From: Sophora flavescens
Lineage: Eukaryota > Streptophyta > Magnoliopsida > Fabales > Fabaceae
Length of the DNA: 64,000 nucleotides
Direction of reading: 5' to 3'
Assembly (NCBI GenBank): GCA_030762895.1
Contig: CM061070.1
Coordinates: forward strand, 74,945,804-75,009,803
Positions 31,676 to 41,598 of the stretch are shown here, piece after piece. A model generated the notes under the pieces. The model had not been told where the DNA came from. It searched no databases and saw only the letters and a program-made list of their open reading frames with translations. The position numbers and the translations under genes were made by a program. The stretch's first letter is position 1, and every line of letters starts with the position of its first letter.

Positions 31676-33575
31676 TGAAATAGACGACTATAAACACGAG
31701 AAGGGGGGGTTGAATTGTGTTTATCAGAATTTAAGCAAAGCTGAAATCTTTTCGCAAACAGAAAGCTAGCTTTGGATGAGTGGAAGAATACAGGATGGAC
31801 GGGTGACTATTGCAAACACACCACTTGATGGATGCAAGAAAACTAAAGCAATTAAAGAGTTTCAGGGAAGAGAGATTGACACGGTGATTTATCCTAGTTC
31901 ACTCTTCAAATCAAAGAGCCACGTCCAGTCCTTGGCAGCACCAAGATTTATCCACTATAACTGATAAGATTACAGACTCAAGTATTATTTGCACACCTAG
32001 CCTGTTCAGGCTCAAGACAAGTATTTTTTTCACACCTAGCCTCTTCAGGCTCACTTAGGTTTGTTTGAGAGATTGGGTTTGTAAAAATACAACTTCTCAC
32101 AAGCATATCTTTCACTAACACTCAGAGAGTGGTTTAAATGTAGTGAAGTCTAGGAAAGTTTGCGTAATAACTTCAAATGTTTGAAGAATACAGAATGAAA
32201 GAATAAAAGAATTAATGAGTAGAGTAATGGCATTTTAACGCTGTGTGTATTCTCTTGTTCTTCATCTTCAATGACTTCTGTATTTATGGTCTTCAAACAT
32301 TTAGGATCCGTTAGAGACATCTCCTCAGATGCTGGCTTCAACCAGAACTTCATTAAATACAATAGAGTCGTTCTGAGCACCCATTAATGCAATAGAGTCG
32401 TTCTGAGCAGCCATTGATGCAATAGGAACGTTGGTTGTACTCTAACATGTAGGATCTTGGCTTTATGCATCGAGATACAGTCATGTCAGAGTTGGGCAGA
32501 GAGCTTTTTGTACTTTACTGAGTACATTCCCCTTTTTGAGGAATAAAGCATGTTGGAAGCATTCTTTTAGATTATCCAAGGTTGCTTGAGAGAGTAGTCT
32601 TCTGACTTTTCTTGATAATCGTGAAACTGAGTAGGAGAGAAGGCTTCAAGTCTCTTTCTGATTCTTGAACTAAGATTCTGATAATCCTTAGAGAATTTGC
32701 GTTCATAAGATAAGTGCTTCCATCTTGAAAATAATCACGTCTATCTACTCATTTGAGTTTTCATTCGGGCTAGTATATGAGCTCCATATTAAGGACTCAG
32801 CAAGTCCAAAGACTATTGGACGAGCGCTTCTGTCACCTTTAGTGGACGAGAGCCTTTGTTACTTTAGTGGACGCGAGCCTCAGTTACTCTAGTGGACGAG
32901 AGTCTCAGTTACTCTAGTGGACAAGAGTCTCAGTTACTCTAGTGGACGAGAGTCTCAGTTACTCTAGTGGACGAGAGTCTTTTGCCACGTCATTGGATGA
33001 GCCATTCTGATACTTTAATGGACGCGCTATTCTGATACTTTAATGGACGAGCTCCAAGTACCACGTCATTGGACCGATAATTCTGATACCTCACTAGACG
33101 AGCTTTTCTGATACTTTGATGGACGCGCTCCAAGTGCCACGTTAGTAGACGGATAATTCTGATACCTCACTGGACGGGCTTTTCTGATACTTTGATGGAC
33201 GCGCTCCAAGTGCCACGTTAGTAGACGGATAATTCTGATACCTTTAGTGGACGCGGCCTTCTGATCCTTTTAGTGGACGTGGCCTTCTGATACTTTTAGT
33301 GGACGTGGCCTTCTGATACTTTTAGTGGACGCGGCCTTCTGATACTTTTATGGACGCAAGTTTCTTTCTCTTGTGTTTTGGACGTGTGCTTCAAACATTT
33401 GCGATGGACGTGAGCTTCAATCACTATAGTGTTGGACGGATGATTCTATTTCTTAATCTGCACGCTCGATAGATAGGTTAGCAACCAATATGAAGGTTAA
33501 TTAAATCATTAACCAATGTTTAGTTCTCATCAAAACTTTAGGGAAATGCACATCAGACATTTTAGAGACTTAACA
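31676..33575 (-). repeat. 5' LTR of the SIRE-like element, with U3 minisatellite
   Basis: 1900 bp. The 25-bp GGACG-core array spans about 32805-33430, that is 145-770 bp after the LTR start on the minus strand. This places it in U3, upstream of the presumed promoter. Confidence 0.93.
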
Positions 33576-33580
33576 TGGTA

Positions 33581-33989
33581 TATTTGGACATAAAAAATCT
33601 ACATACATCATTTATTGTTATGAAAAAATGGAAAATGGATTAACTCGAGTAATTAATCGCAAGAGAGTTACTCTCACGGGTCACAACAATAGATATCTGA
33701 TTAAAGATATTTGATTACACTGATATTAGGTAAATAAAGATATTTAATCGCAATAGAGTTACGCTTCCAATCTCTTCCCCTTTTGACATCCCCAATTAGA
33801 CCCTTGAAGTTGAAAACACATATTATACATACAAATAACAGTTTCAGTCAAACAAATCCTAAAATAGGTTTTCATCCAACCCTTAACCCCCAAATAGGTT
33901 TTGTGTTACTGAGGAATTTAGGACAAACCTGAGAATGTGGTTGTGTTCTAGAATATATACATCATAAATTATGCCAGAAATTACCAAAC
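33581..33989 (-). other. CACTA interior downstream of the myosin fragment
   Basis: No ORF. It follows the GT donor of the second myosin exon and is likely captured intron and CACTA filler. The phrase TTAATCGCAA(G/T)AGAGTTAC is repeated at about 33650 and 33745. Confidence 0.4.
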
Positions 33990-34222
33990 CTGATTAAAAT
34001 GTTGTTGCAGCTTCTCATTTGTAAAGTTAATATAGAACTGCTCAAAACTAAGCGAAAAATATTTATTAGGTACAAGGCTGAATACTAAACCAAAAATGCC
34101 AGATGAAATCATTAGCTTACATGTTGAACTTAAAACTTTCAAACCCATAGATATCAAGAACTCCAATGAAAGATTTTGAATTTGGATCCTGGCCAATTGA
34201 AATGTTAATCTTCTCCACAAGC
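33990..34222 (-). pseudogene. Captured fragment of a plant myosin XI motor-domain gene, two exons
   Basis: Minus strand. After an acceptor (GCTTTTAG) exon 1 (34222-34121, 102 bp) encodes LVEKINISIGQDPNSKS and SFIGVLDIYGFESFKFN. A 73-bp intron (34120-34048) begins GTAAGC and ends GCTTAG. Exon 2 (34047-33990, 58 bp) encodes FEQFYINFTNEKLQQHFNQ and ends at a GT donor. DIYGFE and NEKLQQ are hallmark motor-domain motifs (relay helix region) of myosins. The phrase IGQDPNSKS is typical of plant class XI. The frame is open across the splice junction and no stop is seen. Both splice pairs are intact. Only about 53 codons remain, without P-loop or switch elements, so no motor can be made. Retained introns show DNA-level capture by the CACTA. 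Confidence 0.9.
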
Positions 34223-34680
34223 CTAAAAGCAATAATGAGAATTTGTGATCATATGAAACCTAGAAGAAAGGAAATCTAGCATAATTATTGGTCCGATAAA
34301 ACTTGTTTTTCAAAAAATAGAAGAGGGAAAAGGAGAGAGAAGCGAATAGAGAGAGAAGCTTATGAAAAATAAGAGTTTGTGTTTTGTTGAAACCCCGGTT
34401 CAGGTGAACAGATGACGATGGTTCCCTTTTTCTCTAGTTCGACTCTTCTTCCGGTTCCAGGGAGAGTGAAGGATGATTCCCTTTTCTCTCTGCCAGCAAG
34501 TAGCAACGACGTGCTTGAGGTCGACGGTGGAGAGTGAAAGACTGAGGAGGGAAGAGGGCTTATAGTTCGGAGATGATGCTGCGACCAGCGAGACTAAAGG
34601 AGAACGGTGGTGTAGTGGAAGGCGCGGTGGAGGGAGACAATCGCAATTGGGAGGGAACAATTTATTTTTAGGGAAAGAAT
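34223..34680 (-). other. CACTA interior upstream of the myosin fragment, 5'-UTR-like
   Basis: On the minus strand a C/T-rich stretch with an 86-codon frame (34660-34400, MFPPNCDCLPPPRLPL) precedes an intron-like stretch ending at the myosin acceptor. It resembles a plant 5' leader and first intron and could supply a promoter to chimeric transcripts. No protein family is recognised. Confidence 0.35.
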
Positions 34681-34689
34681 TAATACTTA

Positions 34690-34949
34690 GGTGTAGGAAT
34701 AGATAGCGCTTCCTAAAAGAAGTGTTGTCTATTCTTATACCTAAGATAACGTTTTCTTAAGAAAGCGCTATCTATTGCTACCCATTAGAAATAGATAGCG
34801 CTACCTTAAAAGAGCGCTATCTTAGGTGCATCCTAAGATAGCTCTTTCTTAAGGAATCACTATTAAAAGTCTTCCGCCTTATTTTAAATAGCGTTTCAAA
34901 TTAAAACGCTATTGAAAGTGCGCTATTAAAGCCCTTTTTTGTAGTAGTG
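34690..34949. repeat. Right TIR and subterminal repeats of the 19-kb CACTA
   Basis: The motifs GATAGCGCT, CTTAAGAAAGCGCTATCT and their inverses are repeated. The end reads TTTTGTAGTAGTG and abuts target duplicate GGT. Confidence 0.92.
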
Positions 34950-34952
34950 GGT

Positions 34953-35170
34953 GGAGAAGGAGGGACGGGTCGGCGGCTAGGAATGGGGAAGTAACAGGCT
35001 GATGGGTCGGAACGTGGGAGGTGGAGGTTGGAGAGGAGGCGGCAGCGGATGGGTAGGTTGACGATGGTCTGGTGACGAGGGAGGACGGGGATCTTGGCTG
35101 GGTTGTGAGGGATCTGCACACAGAATGGTGGGGTGATGGGCCAGCTGGGGGTAGGTGGTGGCGAGTGAAT
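34953..35170. other. GC-rich right flank of the CACTA
   Basis: The same G-rich character as 15411-15885 resumes directly after the CACTA, so the transposon sits inside one GC-rich region, probably the LINE 5' region. Minus-strand proline/serine-rich ORFs here are compositional. Confidence 0.5.
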
Positions 35171-36124
35171 ATCAACTTAGGTAATGTTGATAACAATAAT
35201 TAACTCAATTTGAGATTTGATTTTAATTTAGTTAGATGTGGCTCATTTTTTATTTTATTTTATATTGTCATGTTATTTTTTGTTAAGTTTATAAATTCAA
35301 TAATAAATCCAAAAAACTGTAATGTTTACACTTAGCGTCCATAGACATTGTTGTATTTCTTGCATAGGGAAGATGACACATGGCAAAACCACATTGCAAG
35401 TGGGATGAAATGTATTGTTATTAATAGATAGATAATAGATAGATTTTAAAAAATAAATTTTAAATAAATTAAAAATTCAACATTATTAAAAAGCTGCTGA
35501 CAATTCAATACTTCTGTTATAACAGAGAGAGTTAAGAAAATTAACCATTCATGTGACATAAAAAAAAAACAATGTAACTTATAATATCAATAAATTTAAA
35601 AATTAAAATGCCTACAGAGTTTCTTAAAAAAAAAAAGAAAAAGAAAATAATGAGAACGTTATATGAAAAAAGTAAAAAATAAATGTAAAAAACAGGTTGT
35701 AACTTACATAGGTTAAATTTTGAAAGACTTCTCTATAAACTATATTTGAAGTGAAATTCGAAATATAACCTTCATTGTCACATATAAGTATCTTCAAATC
35801 ACGTCATGATATATCCCTTAATATTGCAACGAATATAAATATTAAATACCTTATTTGAAATATTTATTAGAATTGTAAAGGAAATATATTAAAATTAAAA
35901 ATTAAGAATATTAAATATTTTAATTTTATAATTTTTAAAATTAATTTAATAAATATAAAACTTATTTAGATGTGATTTATGTAACATAATATTTTATTTT
36001 TTATTTCTTTTTTATTACTTCTTTCTACCAGATTTTAAAACTAAATTTATAGGTATCTTATGCATTTTGTATAGGTAGCTAATCAAATATAAAATTAAAA
36101 TTTAAAATTAAAAATATTTAACAA

Positions 36125-36169
<45 letters not shown>

Positions 36170-36290
36170 TCAAGGTGATGAAAATAAACTATAATATCAC
36201 AATAAAGTTAAAATTCATTCAAAAATCATTAATTACAACTATGTTCTATATTTAAAAAGCATTTTTAATGTATTGAAACTATACTCAATA
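35171..36290. other. AT-rich spacer with (TA)n at 36129-36162
   Basis: No gene seen. The (TA)n run has about 17 units. A short ATAGATAGATAATAGATAGAT tract lies near 35427. Confidence 0.6.
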
Positions 36291-36890
36291 TTGAAAACCA
36301 TATTGTATCAATTTCATTTGACACATTCTACCAATGAATTTTATTTTGAAAAATTAATAATTAATATTTCAAAGTTAATAACTATTGAAATATTTAAAAC
36401 TACGTTGTATTAGTCTTGCTTGACCTACTTTGCCAACGAGTTTTATTTTAAAAATCTCAAAGTTAATATTTGAAATTAATAATTTTTTAAAAAGATAAAA
36501 ACTACAATGTATTAATCTTGTTTGACTTATTTCACTAATAAATTTTATTTTCAAAATTATGAAATTAATTTTTTGAGATTATTAATTCTTAAAATATTGA
36601 AAACTACATTTTAATAATTTTTCTTGATACAATCCACCAATGAATTTTATTTAAAAAAATTCAAATTTAGTATTTGAAATTAGTAACTCTTAAAATATAG
36701 AAAATTGCATTGTATTGATCTCACTTGACGTATCATACCATTGAATTTTATTCTGAAAATTTCAAAATTAATATTTAACTTTTGAAATATTGAAAATTAT
36801 ACTGTACTAATTTTGCTTGAACTATTTTACCAATGAATTTATTTCAAAACTTTCCAGATTAATATTTAAAAATTTTTAACTCATAAAATG
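36291..36890. repeat. Diverged tandem repeat, six units of about 102 bp
   Basis: Unit starts are near 36291, 36394, 36495, 36597, 36698 and 36790 (the fifth is about 92 bp). Each has a TGAAAACTACATTGTATTAA-like start, CTTGTTTGAC, CACCAATGAATTTTATTT and AATTAATATTT. A stray piece lies at about 37160-37205. Non-coding; it looks like an aged satellite or minisatellite remnant. Confidence 0.85.
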
Positions 36891-37428
36891 TACTTAAATA
36901 TATTATTAATTAATAACTTTTGTATTTGCTTTTATTATCTCTTTATAGTGGTTGAGTTTAAAATTAATTTTTCTAGTATCTTATACACGGTATACATTTT
37001 GAGTCAAAAAAAAATGCACAGTAAAGCTATTTATGAAATAAAAAACATTTTATAAATCATTGGAACGTATATCAAAAATACATTGGAACTATATTATGTT
37101 TTTACAAAAAGCATTTAATTGTTTCATAAAAAAACATTTAATTGCAGTAGAATTATACTTTAGGTTGAATATTACAATGTATTAATCTCGTTTGACTCGG
37201 TTTGAATTACATTACAATGTATCATTTTGAATATATATCTATGTGTGTGTATTATCAAATTTATGAACACAAAACTTTTCAATGATACACGTTTTTTTTT
37301 TCTTCAAAGTATCCTCTCACCCGATATGATAGAGACCAATCTCAAGAAATACTGTCATACGCCTATAAGGCTATAATGGAAAACCCTTCCAATAACATTT
37401 TTTTTCATATATATGAATCCAGAGATCG
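36891..37428. other. AT-rich spacer
   Basis: No gene. It contains the stray repeat piece near 37160 and otherwise nothing recognisable. Confidence 0.5.
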
Positions 37429-37436
37429 GCCTAGGA

Positions 37437-37907
37437 CCAAGGTTTACAAAACCGGACCGGTCATCGAACCGGTGAAGGCAGCGGTTCGAGGTTCAATGGT
37501 CCAACCGAGGTTAAACCGTGGTTGAACCGGTTATAATTAAATAATATTATTTTAATTTTTAATATAATATTTATAACAATATTAAACAAAAAAACAACAT
37601 AACAACTAAAATTATTAAGCACAATTTTTATTATTTTGAAATTAAACTAAATAAATATAAAGATATATGTTAAAATCATCTTACAGAGGAAAACAACCCA
37701 AAATCTAAACATCTCCATATGTTAGAAAACAAAAGAATTGGGTTTTGACTAGGATGATCCAAATCCTTTTATACTATTTTTTTTTTTTTTAAGAAAACCG
37801 GTTCGTTCAGCATTACGACCGGTTTTACGATTTGAACGACCTGGTTTTTCCTCTGACCATGATCCCTGTTCCGATTCTACCGATCCGGTCGTGGTTTCAA
37901 AACCCTG
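37437..37907. mobile_element. hAT-type MITE (471 bp) with perfect 8-bp target duplication
   Basis: The 8-bp direct duplicate CCTAGGAC lies at 37429-37436 and 37908-37915. The ends are inverted: CAAGGTTTACAAAACCGGAC on the left and, on the minus strand, CAGGGTTTTGAAACCACGAC on the right. Subterminal GAACCGGT/ACCGGTT repeats occur on both sides of an AT-rich core. No transposase. An 8-bp duplication with CARGG ends is typical of hAT elements. Confidence 0.9.
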
Positions 37908-37965
37908 CCTAGGACCAAGCATGCATGTTGATTTTAATGCTATATATATGTAGTCTCAGTTTATC

Positions 37966-38180
37966 GTTAAAGTTTTTTAACTTAATAATATAAAATGGTT
38001 TGTTCAAGATGTATGTCTACAATTTTAATATATTAATGTTTACAAACTATTCATGATTTAAGTTTGCACCTTAAACCGTGGTTCATAAATTTCTAAAATT
38101 ACTTCATATTTCCAGTATAGAAATTAATGCAAAATTAATTTTTTATTATTTTTCATATAATTTCCTATTGTCATATATAG
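37966..38180. repeat. Left part of a second copy of the dispersed AT-rich segment
   Basis: It matches 3740-3800 (TTAATAATATAAAATGGTT) and then 4757-4880 (CCTTAAACCGTGGTTCA, AAAATTACTTCATATTTC). It stops at TTCCTATTGTCATATA, where the LINE begins. The continuation of this copy is at about 55491-55738. Confidence 0.8.
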
Positions 38181-38370
38181 CGATATGGTGAGCTCTGAAG
38201 ATCTTGGAGGCTTCTTGCTCCGCAAGCCAACAGTCTACTGAAGAAACTGACTTGGTCCAGAGAAGTAATCACAAGGCTAATCCAGAAAAACCTCAGGGAA
38301 ATTCTGAGATCATTGCTGATGATCCTCGTTTAGGTTTCTTCGAGTCTCTTCCTTGCTATAGAGAAAAACT

Positions 38371-40000
38371 CACTACTAGAAATTATGGATTTTCGGACGG
38401 AATCATTTTCGTCTGAAATTTTATGAAAGTTTCAGACGGATTTAAGACATTTTTAAGATATATTAATTGTTAAAATGATTCCATCATAATTTCGTCTCTA
38501 ATTTGTCCGAACATTTCACGTTGATGATGTGCTAGAAATATTTCCTACAGATTTCACACGAACCGAATCCATTTGAAAGATTGAGACGGAATTCGGACAG
38601 ATAATACTATTTTCCTTTTTAATATAACATTTCCTTTATTTTAAATTTTTCACTCTTCATTCCCTCTCTAATTTTCGTTTCCCGCTCCCATTTCCTAAAT
38701 TTTTTTGTCTTTTTCCCTTAGAAAAACCCAGAAACCCTTTTCTTTCTTTATTCTTCAGCCCTTTCTCCCAAAAACCCTTTCCCCCAACCTTTCACACACA
38801 ACCCAGCACAGCCCTTTCTTCTTCTTCTTCTTCTTCTTCTTCTTCTTCTTCTTCTTCCTCTTTCCTCCTCCTCCTTCTCTTCCCCCTCCTCAAGTTGAAG
38901 GCCAAGCGACCCTGTGCAGTAATTTCACGCCATTTTCTCCTCTTCCTCATCTTCTTATTCTTCTTTTTCTGATACACAAACAGAGAACGCAGAGAACAGA
39001 GAACGCCATTTTTGTCTGAGACACAAACAGAGAACGCAGAGGGCAAGATCGAGATACACCCACACAAAGAACACAACAAGGGGAAGAGAACAATCATAGA
39101 GGGAGATACCCAGAGAGGGGCACTAAGAGCAATGTGGCGATAACATTAACAAACAAGAAGAAAATGAGTTAGGCTACGAACGAGCCTCCTGTCATTTTAG
39201 TTTATCTCTATGTAGGGAAATATGGGTCTGTTTCTTTGATTTAATAGCATCCAGAGATTCTGTGGTATAGATATTGTAGTGTTCTTATGCTCCTGATGTT
39301 AGCACACTATGTGTTTGATGAAAAAACTTACTTGAATTTTGGTTGTTGCTGATTTTTAATTTTGCTCCTCTAGCTTAACTTGCGTTCTGGAATTGGGGAT
39401 ATGTTTGTGATTGATCTATCGGCCTTTGCTACCATATTTATATTTATATATCAACTCTTTAAGAAATTGGGATTCACAGTTAATTAATGTCCAGTGTATG
39501 TTATTCCTATCTCTTGCGCGCCTTCATTCGTGATTGTGTTACCTGCGTATATGTCTCTTCTTCAAGGATAGAACAAATTGAACAATGTAGCAATTTGTCT
39601 AATTAAATATGATTATTTATTTTGTGGCAAATACATTCAAAATAACATTATAGATTTGTTCAAATTCTATTTGAAATGTAGTTTTAGAAATTTTAAATCC
39701 ATCCAAAATCCATTTGGAATATGTTTTTAGAGATATTAAATTCGTCCGAAATCTGTTTGAAGTTATGTTAATATAACAGAGATTAATATTTTTGTGTTTG
39801 TTTGATATTCGTTTGAAAAAAATTTCGGACGGATTTTGGGATGGATCTTTTATTTCCAACGAGGCTTTTTCGAACGGGAGATGTTTCGTTGGAAATTCGG
39901 CTGAAAGGAATTTTGCGTCCGAAATCTGTGGGAAAAGTGTTTGAGTTTTGTCTGAAATCTATCTGAAAATTCGTCCGAAAATGACGTGTTTCTAGTAGTG
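38371..40000. mobile_element. Non-autonomous CACTA element (1630 bp) in the LINE ORF1
   Basis: The left end reads CACTACTAGAAATTATGG. The right end, on the minus strand, reads CACTACTAGAAACACGTC. The 12-bp terminal repeat is perfect, with shared ATTTTCGGACG just inside. The 3-bp target duplicate ACT is perfect (38368-38370, 40001-40003). Subterminal TTTCGGACGGA/CGTCTGAAAT motifs occur at both ends, a different set from the 19-kb CACTA. The interior holds a (TTC)n tract (38817-38856) and 5'-UTR-like pyrimidine-rich sequence, possibly captured gene leader, but no transposase. Confidence 0.93.
38817..38856. repeat. (TTC)n microsatellite
   Basis: About 13 TTC/CTT units inside the small CACTA. 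It creates poly-Phe and poly-Glu ORFs that are not genes. Confidence 0.95.
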
Positions 40001-41598
40001 ACTGTTGAACCTCTTTGGATAGGATGTGCATGAGAAGTTAACCAAGAGTATTGTGGAAGAAACTCTGTCTGCGCATAATAATGCTCCCAAGTTTGTTGGT
40101 GCAGGAATTGAGATTCCACTATCTGATGAGGAGTGGGATCAATGGTCCACCCCTTGGAAGAATACTCTAGTGGTCAAGATCCTTGGCAAGAAAGTGAACT
40201 TCAAGGTTCTTGAATCAAATCTAAAGCGCAAGTGGCCAAGAAAGGGAAACATCAACATTGTTGACATGGCAGAGGGTTACTATCTGGTACACTTCTCAGC
40301 CATGGAAGATTACAACCATGCCCTGTTTGAGGGGCCTTGGATGGTGGCGGATCATTACCTAATAGTCCAACGATGGAGGCCTATCCAAAGAGGGCATAAG
40401 CTTCCTTCATTATTATCCGAGGGCATAAGCTTCTGTTGGAATATGAGGGGTTGCATTTGATCTATTTTAATTGTGGGAGGTATGGCCATAAAGTTGACCA
40501 GTGCAAGGAACCTGTTAAGGAACCATTGAAATTGCCTATGGAGGACCAAGTCAAGGAGGGAATGGAGACTAATCCTAGCAAGGAAGCTTCTTCACAAAAT
40601 CCTGAGGGTTCCCCAAAGAATGACCCCGCCACTCTAAAGATCGGAGTATGAAAGAGCTAGAAGAGTCTAAAGGCAAGGAAAACTCTCCATCAATTATTGT
40701 GGAATTGCAGGATGCTGGACCAGACGGGGTTAACCCTGTCCTGGAAAATCAGAAAGATCCCCTTGAATCAAGTAAGCAAGACTCAGCTATGCATGATCAT
40801 GTAGTGGAGGCGCCCCCCAAAGATGTTCTCAAATTAGGTAATGGTGAGGAAAAAGACTATGGATCTTTGATGGTGGTTAAAAAACCATAGAGAAAGAAGC
40901 CACAGAAGAAACCCAGTAATGAAACCAAGAAGGGCCCGAAAGGAGACAGAAAATTTCTTAAAGATTCAAAGCCTTCTACTTCGGAGGACCCTAAACCTGA
41001 GGTAAAAGCCTATTCATCTTCTCAAAAGACCTTCGGCAAGACAAGTTCTGAGCCTAGTGCTCCTGGTGTGCCTCAAGTTTCAGATGAAAAGCCTAAGTCC
41101 GGTGGGGACGGTTGTTATCGCTCCAAGAAAGCCTGTTGTCAAACCTATCCCTGATACCGCTCCTAGCAATATAGTTATTCCTCAAAAGGTTAGAAATCAT
41201 GCTGGAGGAAAGAATCCCCAAAAAGGGAAAAAGGATAAAGGAATAAAAATTATTCAACAGCCTCCAATTAAAAAAGAAATCCCTTTCAAAATCCTTTGAT
41301 GCTGCTAAAGCAGCTCGTGTTGCATCTTCATCCCTCCACGCTGTTTTGGAGGATATTATGGGAACTGAAGACTCTCGGATTGAGGATGTTAAGCATCTTT
41401 GCAGCTCCTGGAACCCGGTTCCGTGGGATGGAGCATCAAAAGCCTCCTATCAGGAAGACCTCTCAAATCCACCTATGAAGAATAGTACTAATAACCAGGA
41501 TGCTATGGATATTAGTGGCAGCCCTGAAGGCTTATGTCAGGTGATACCTGCTCCAGTTAGTGAAGGAACTAAGCTTCCAAAATCTCCAACTGTTATTA

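Larger units (their letters stand above)
24453..33575 (-). mobile_element. SIRE/Maximus-like Ty1/copia retrotransposon (9123 bp) nested in the CACTA
   Basis: LTRs lie at 24453-26334 (1882 bp) and 31676-33575 (1900 bp). On the minus strand they begin TGTTAAGTCTCTAAAATG and end GTCTATTTCA. The target duplicate is CGGTA (24448-24452) versus TGGTA (33576-33580), one mismatch. The primer site TGGTATCAGAGC (tRNA-iMet type) follows the 5' LTR at 31673-31662. The large gag with two zinc knuckles and the copia pol order place it in the SIRE/Maximus group. The roughly 430 bp between RNase H and the 3' LTR leaves no room for the env-like ORF of some relatives. gag and pol contain frameshifts. Confidence 0.95.
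15886..34949. mobile_element. CACTA (En/Spm-type) DNA transposon, 19,064 bp, carrying captured gene fragments and two nested retrotransposons
   Basis: The left end starts CACTACTACAGAAAAGGGCT. The right end is its inverse, reading CACTACTACAAAAAAGGGCT on the minus strand. The 28-bp terminal inverted repeats have one mismatch. The 3-bp target duplication GGT is perfect (15883-15885 and 34950-34952). Both ends carry subterminal AGCGCT/TATCTATT motifs for about 250-300 bp, as expected of transposase-binding regions. Removing the gypsy element (17372-22734) and the SIRE-like element (24453-33575) with their target duplicates leaves about 4.6 kb. I recognise no TNPA/TNPD-like transposase in it, so it is non-autonomous. 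It contains bHLH and myosin XI exon-intron fragments. Confidence 0.93.

Noticed and set aside
13857..35170. A LINE target-site duplication flanking the ORF1-only LINE on both sides of the CACTA
   Set aside because: No convincing direct repeat found between the A-rich tail flank and the AT-rich text right of 35170.
35330..35460. TCTATTAATAACAATACATTTC on the minus strand as a second Helitron 5' end
   Set aside because: No matching 3' hairpin plus CTRR end found at a sensible distance.
38705..39097. ORFs with poly-Phe (+) and poly-Glu (-)
   Set aside because: Created by a (TTC)n microsatellite within a CACTA element.
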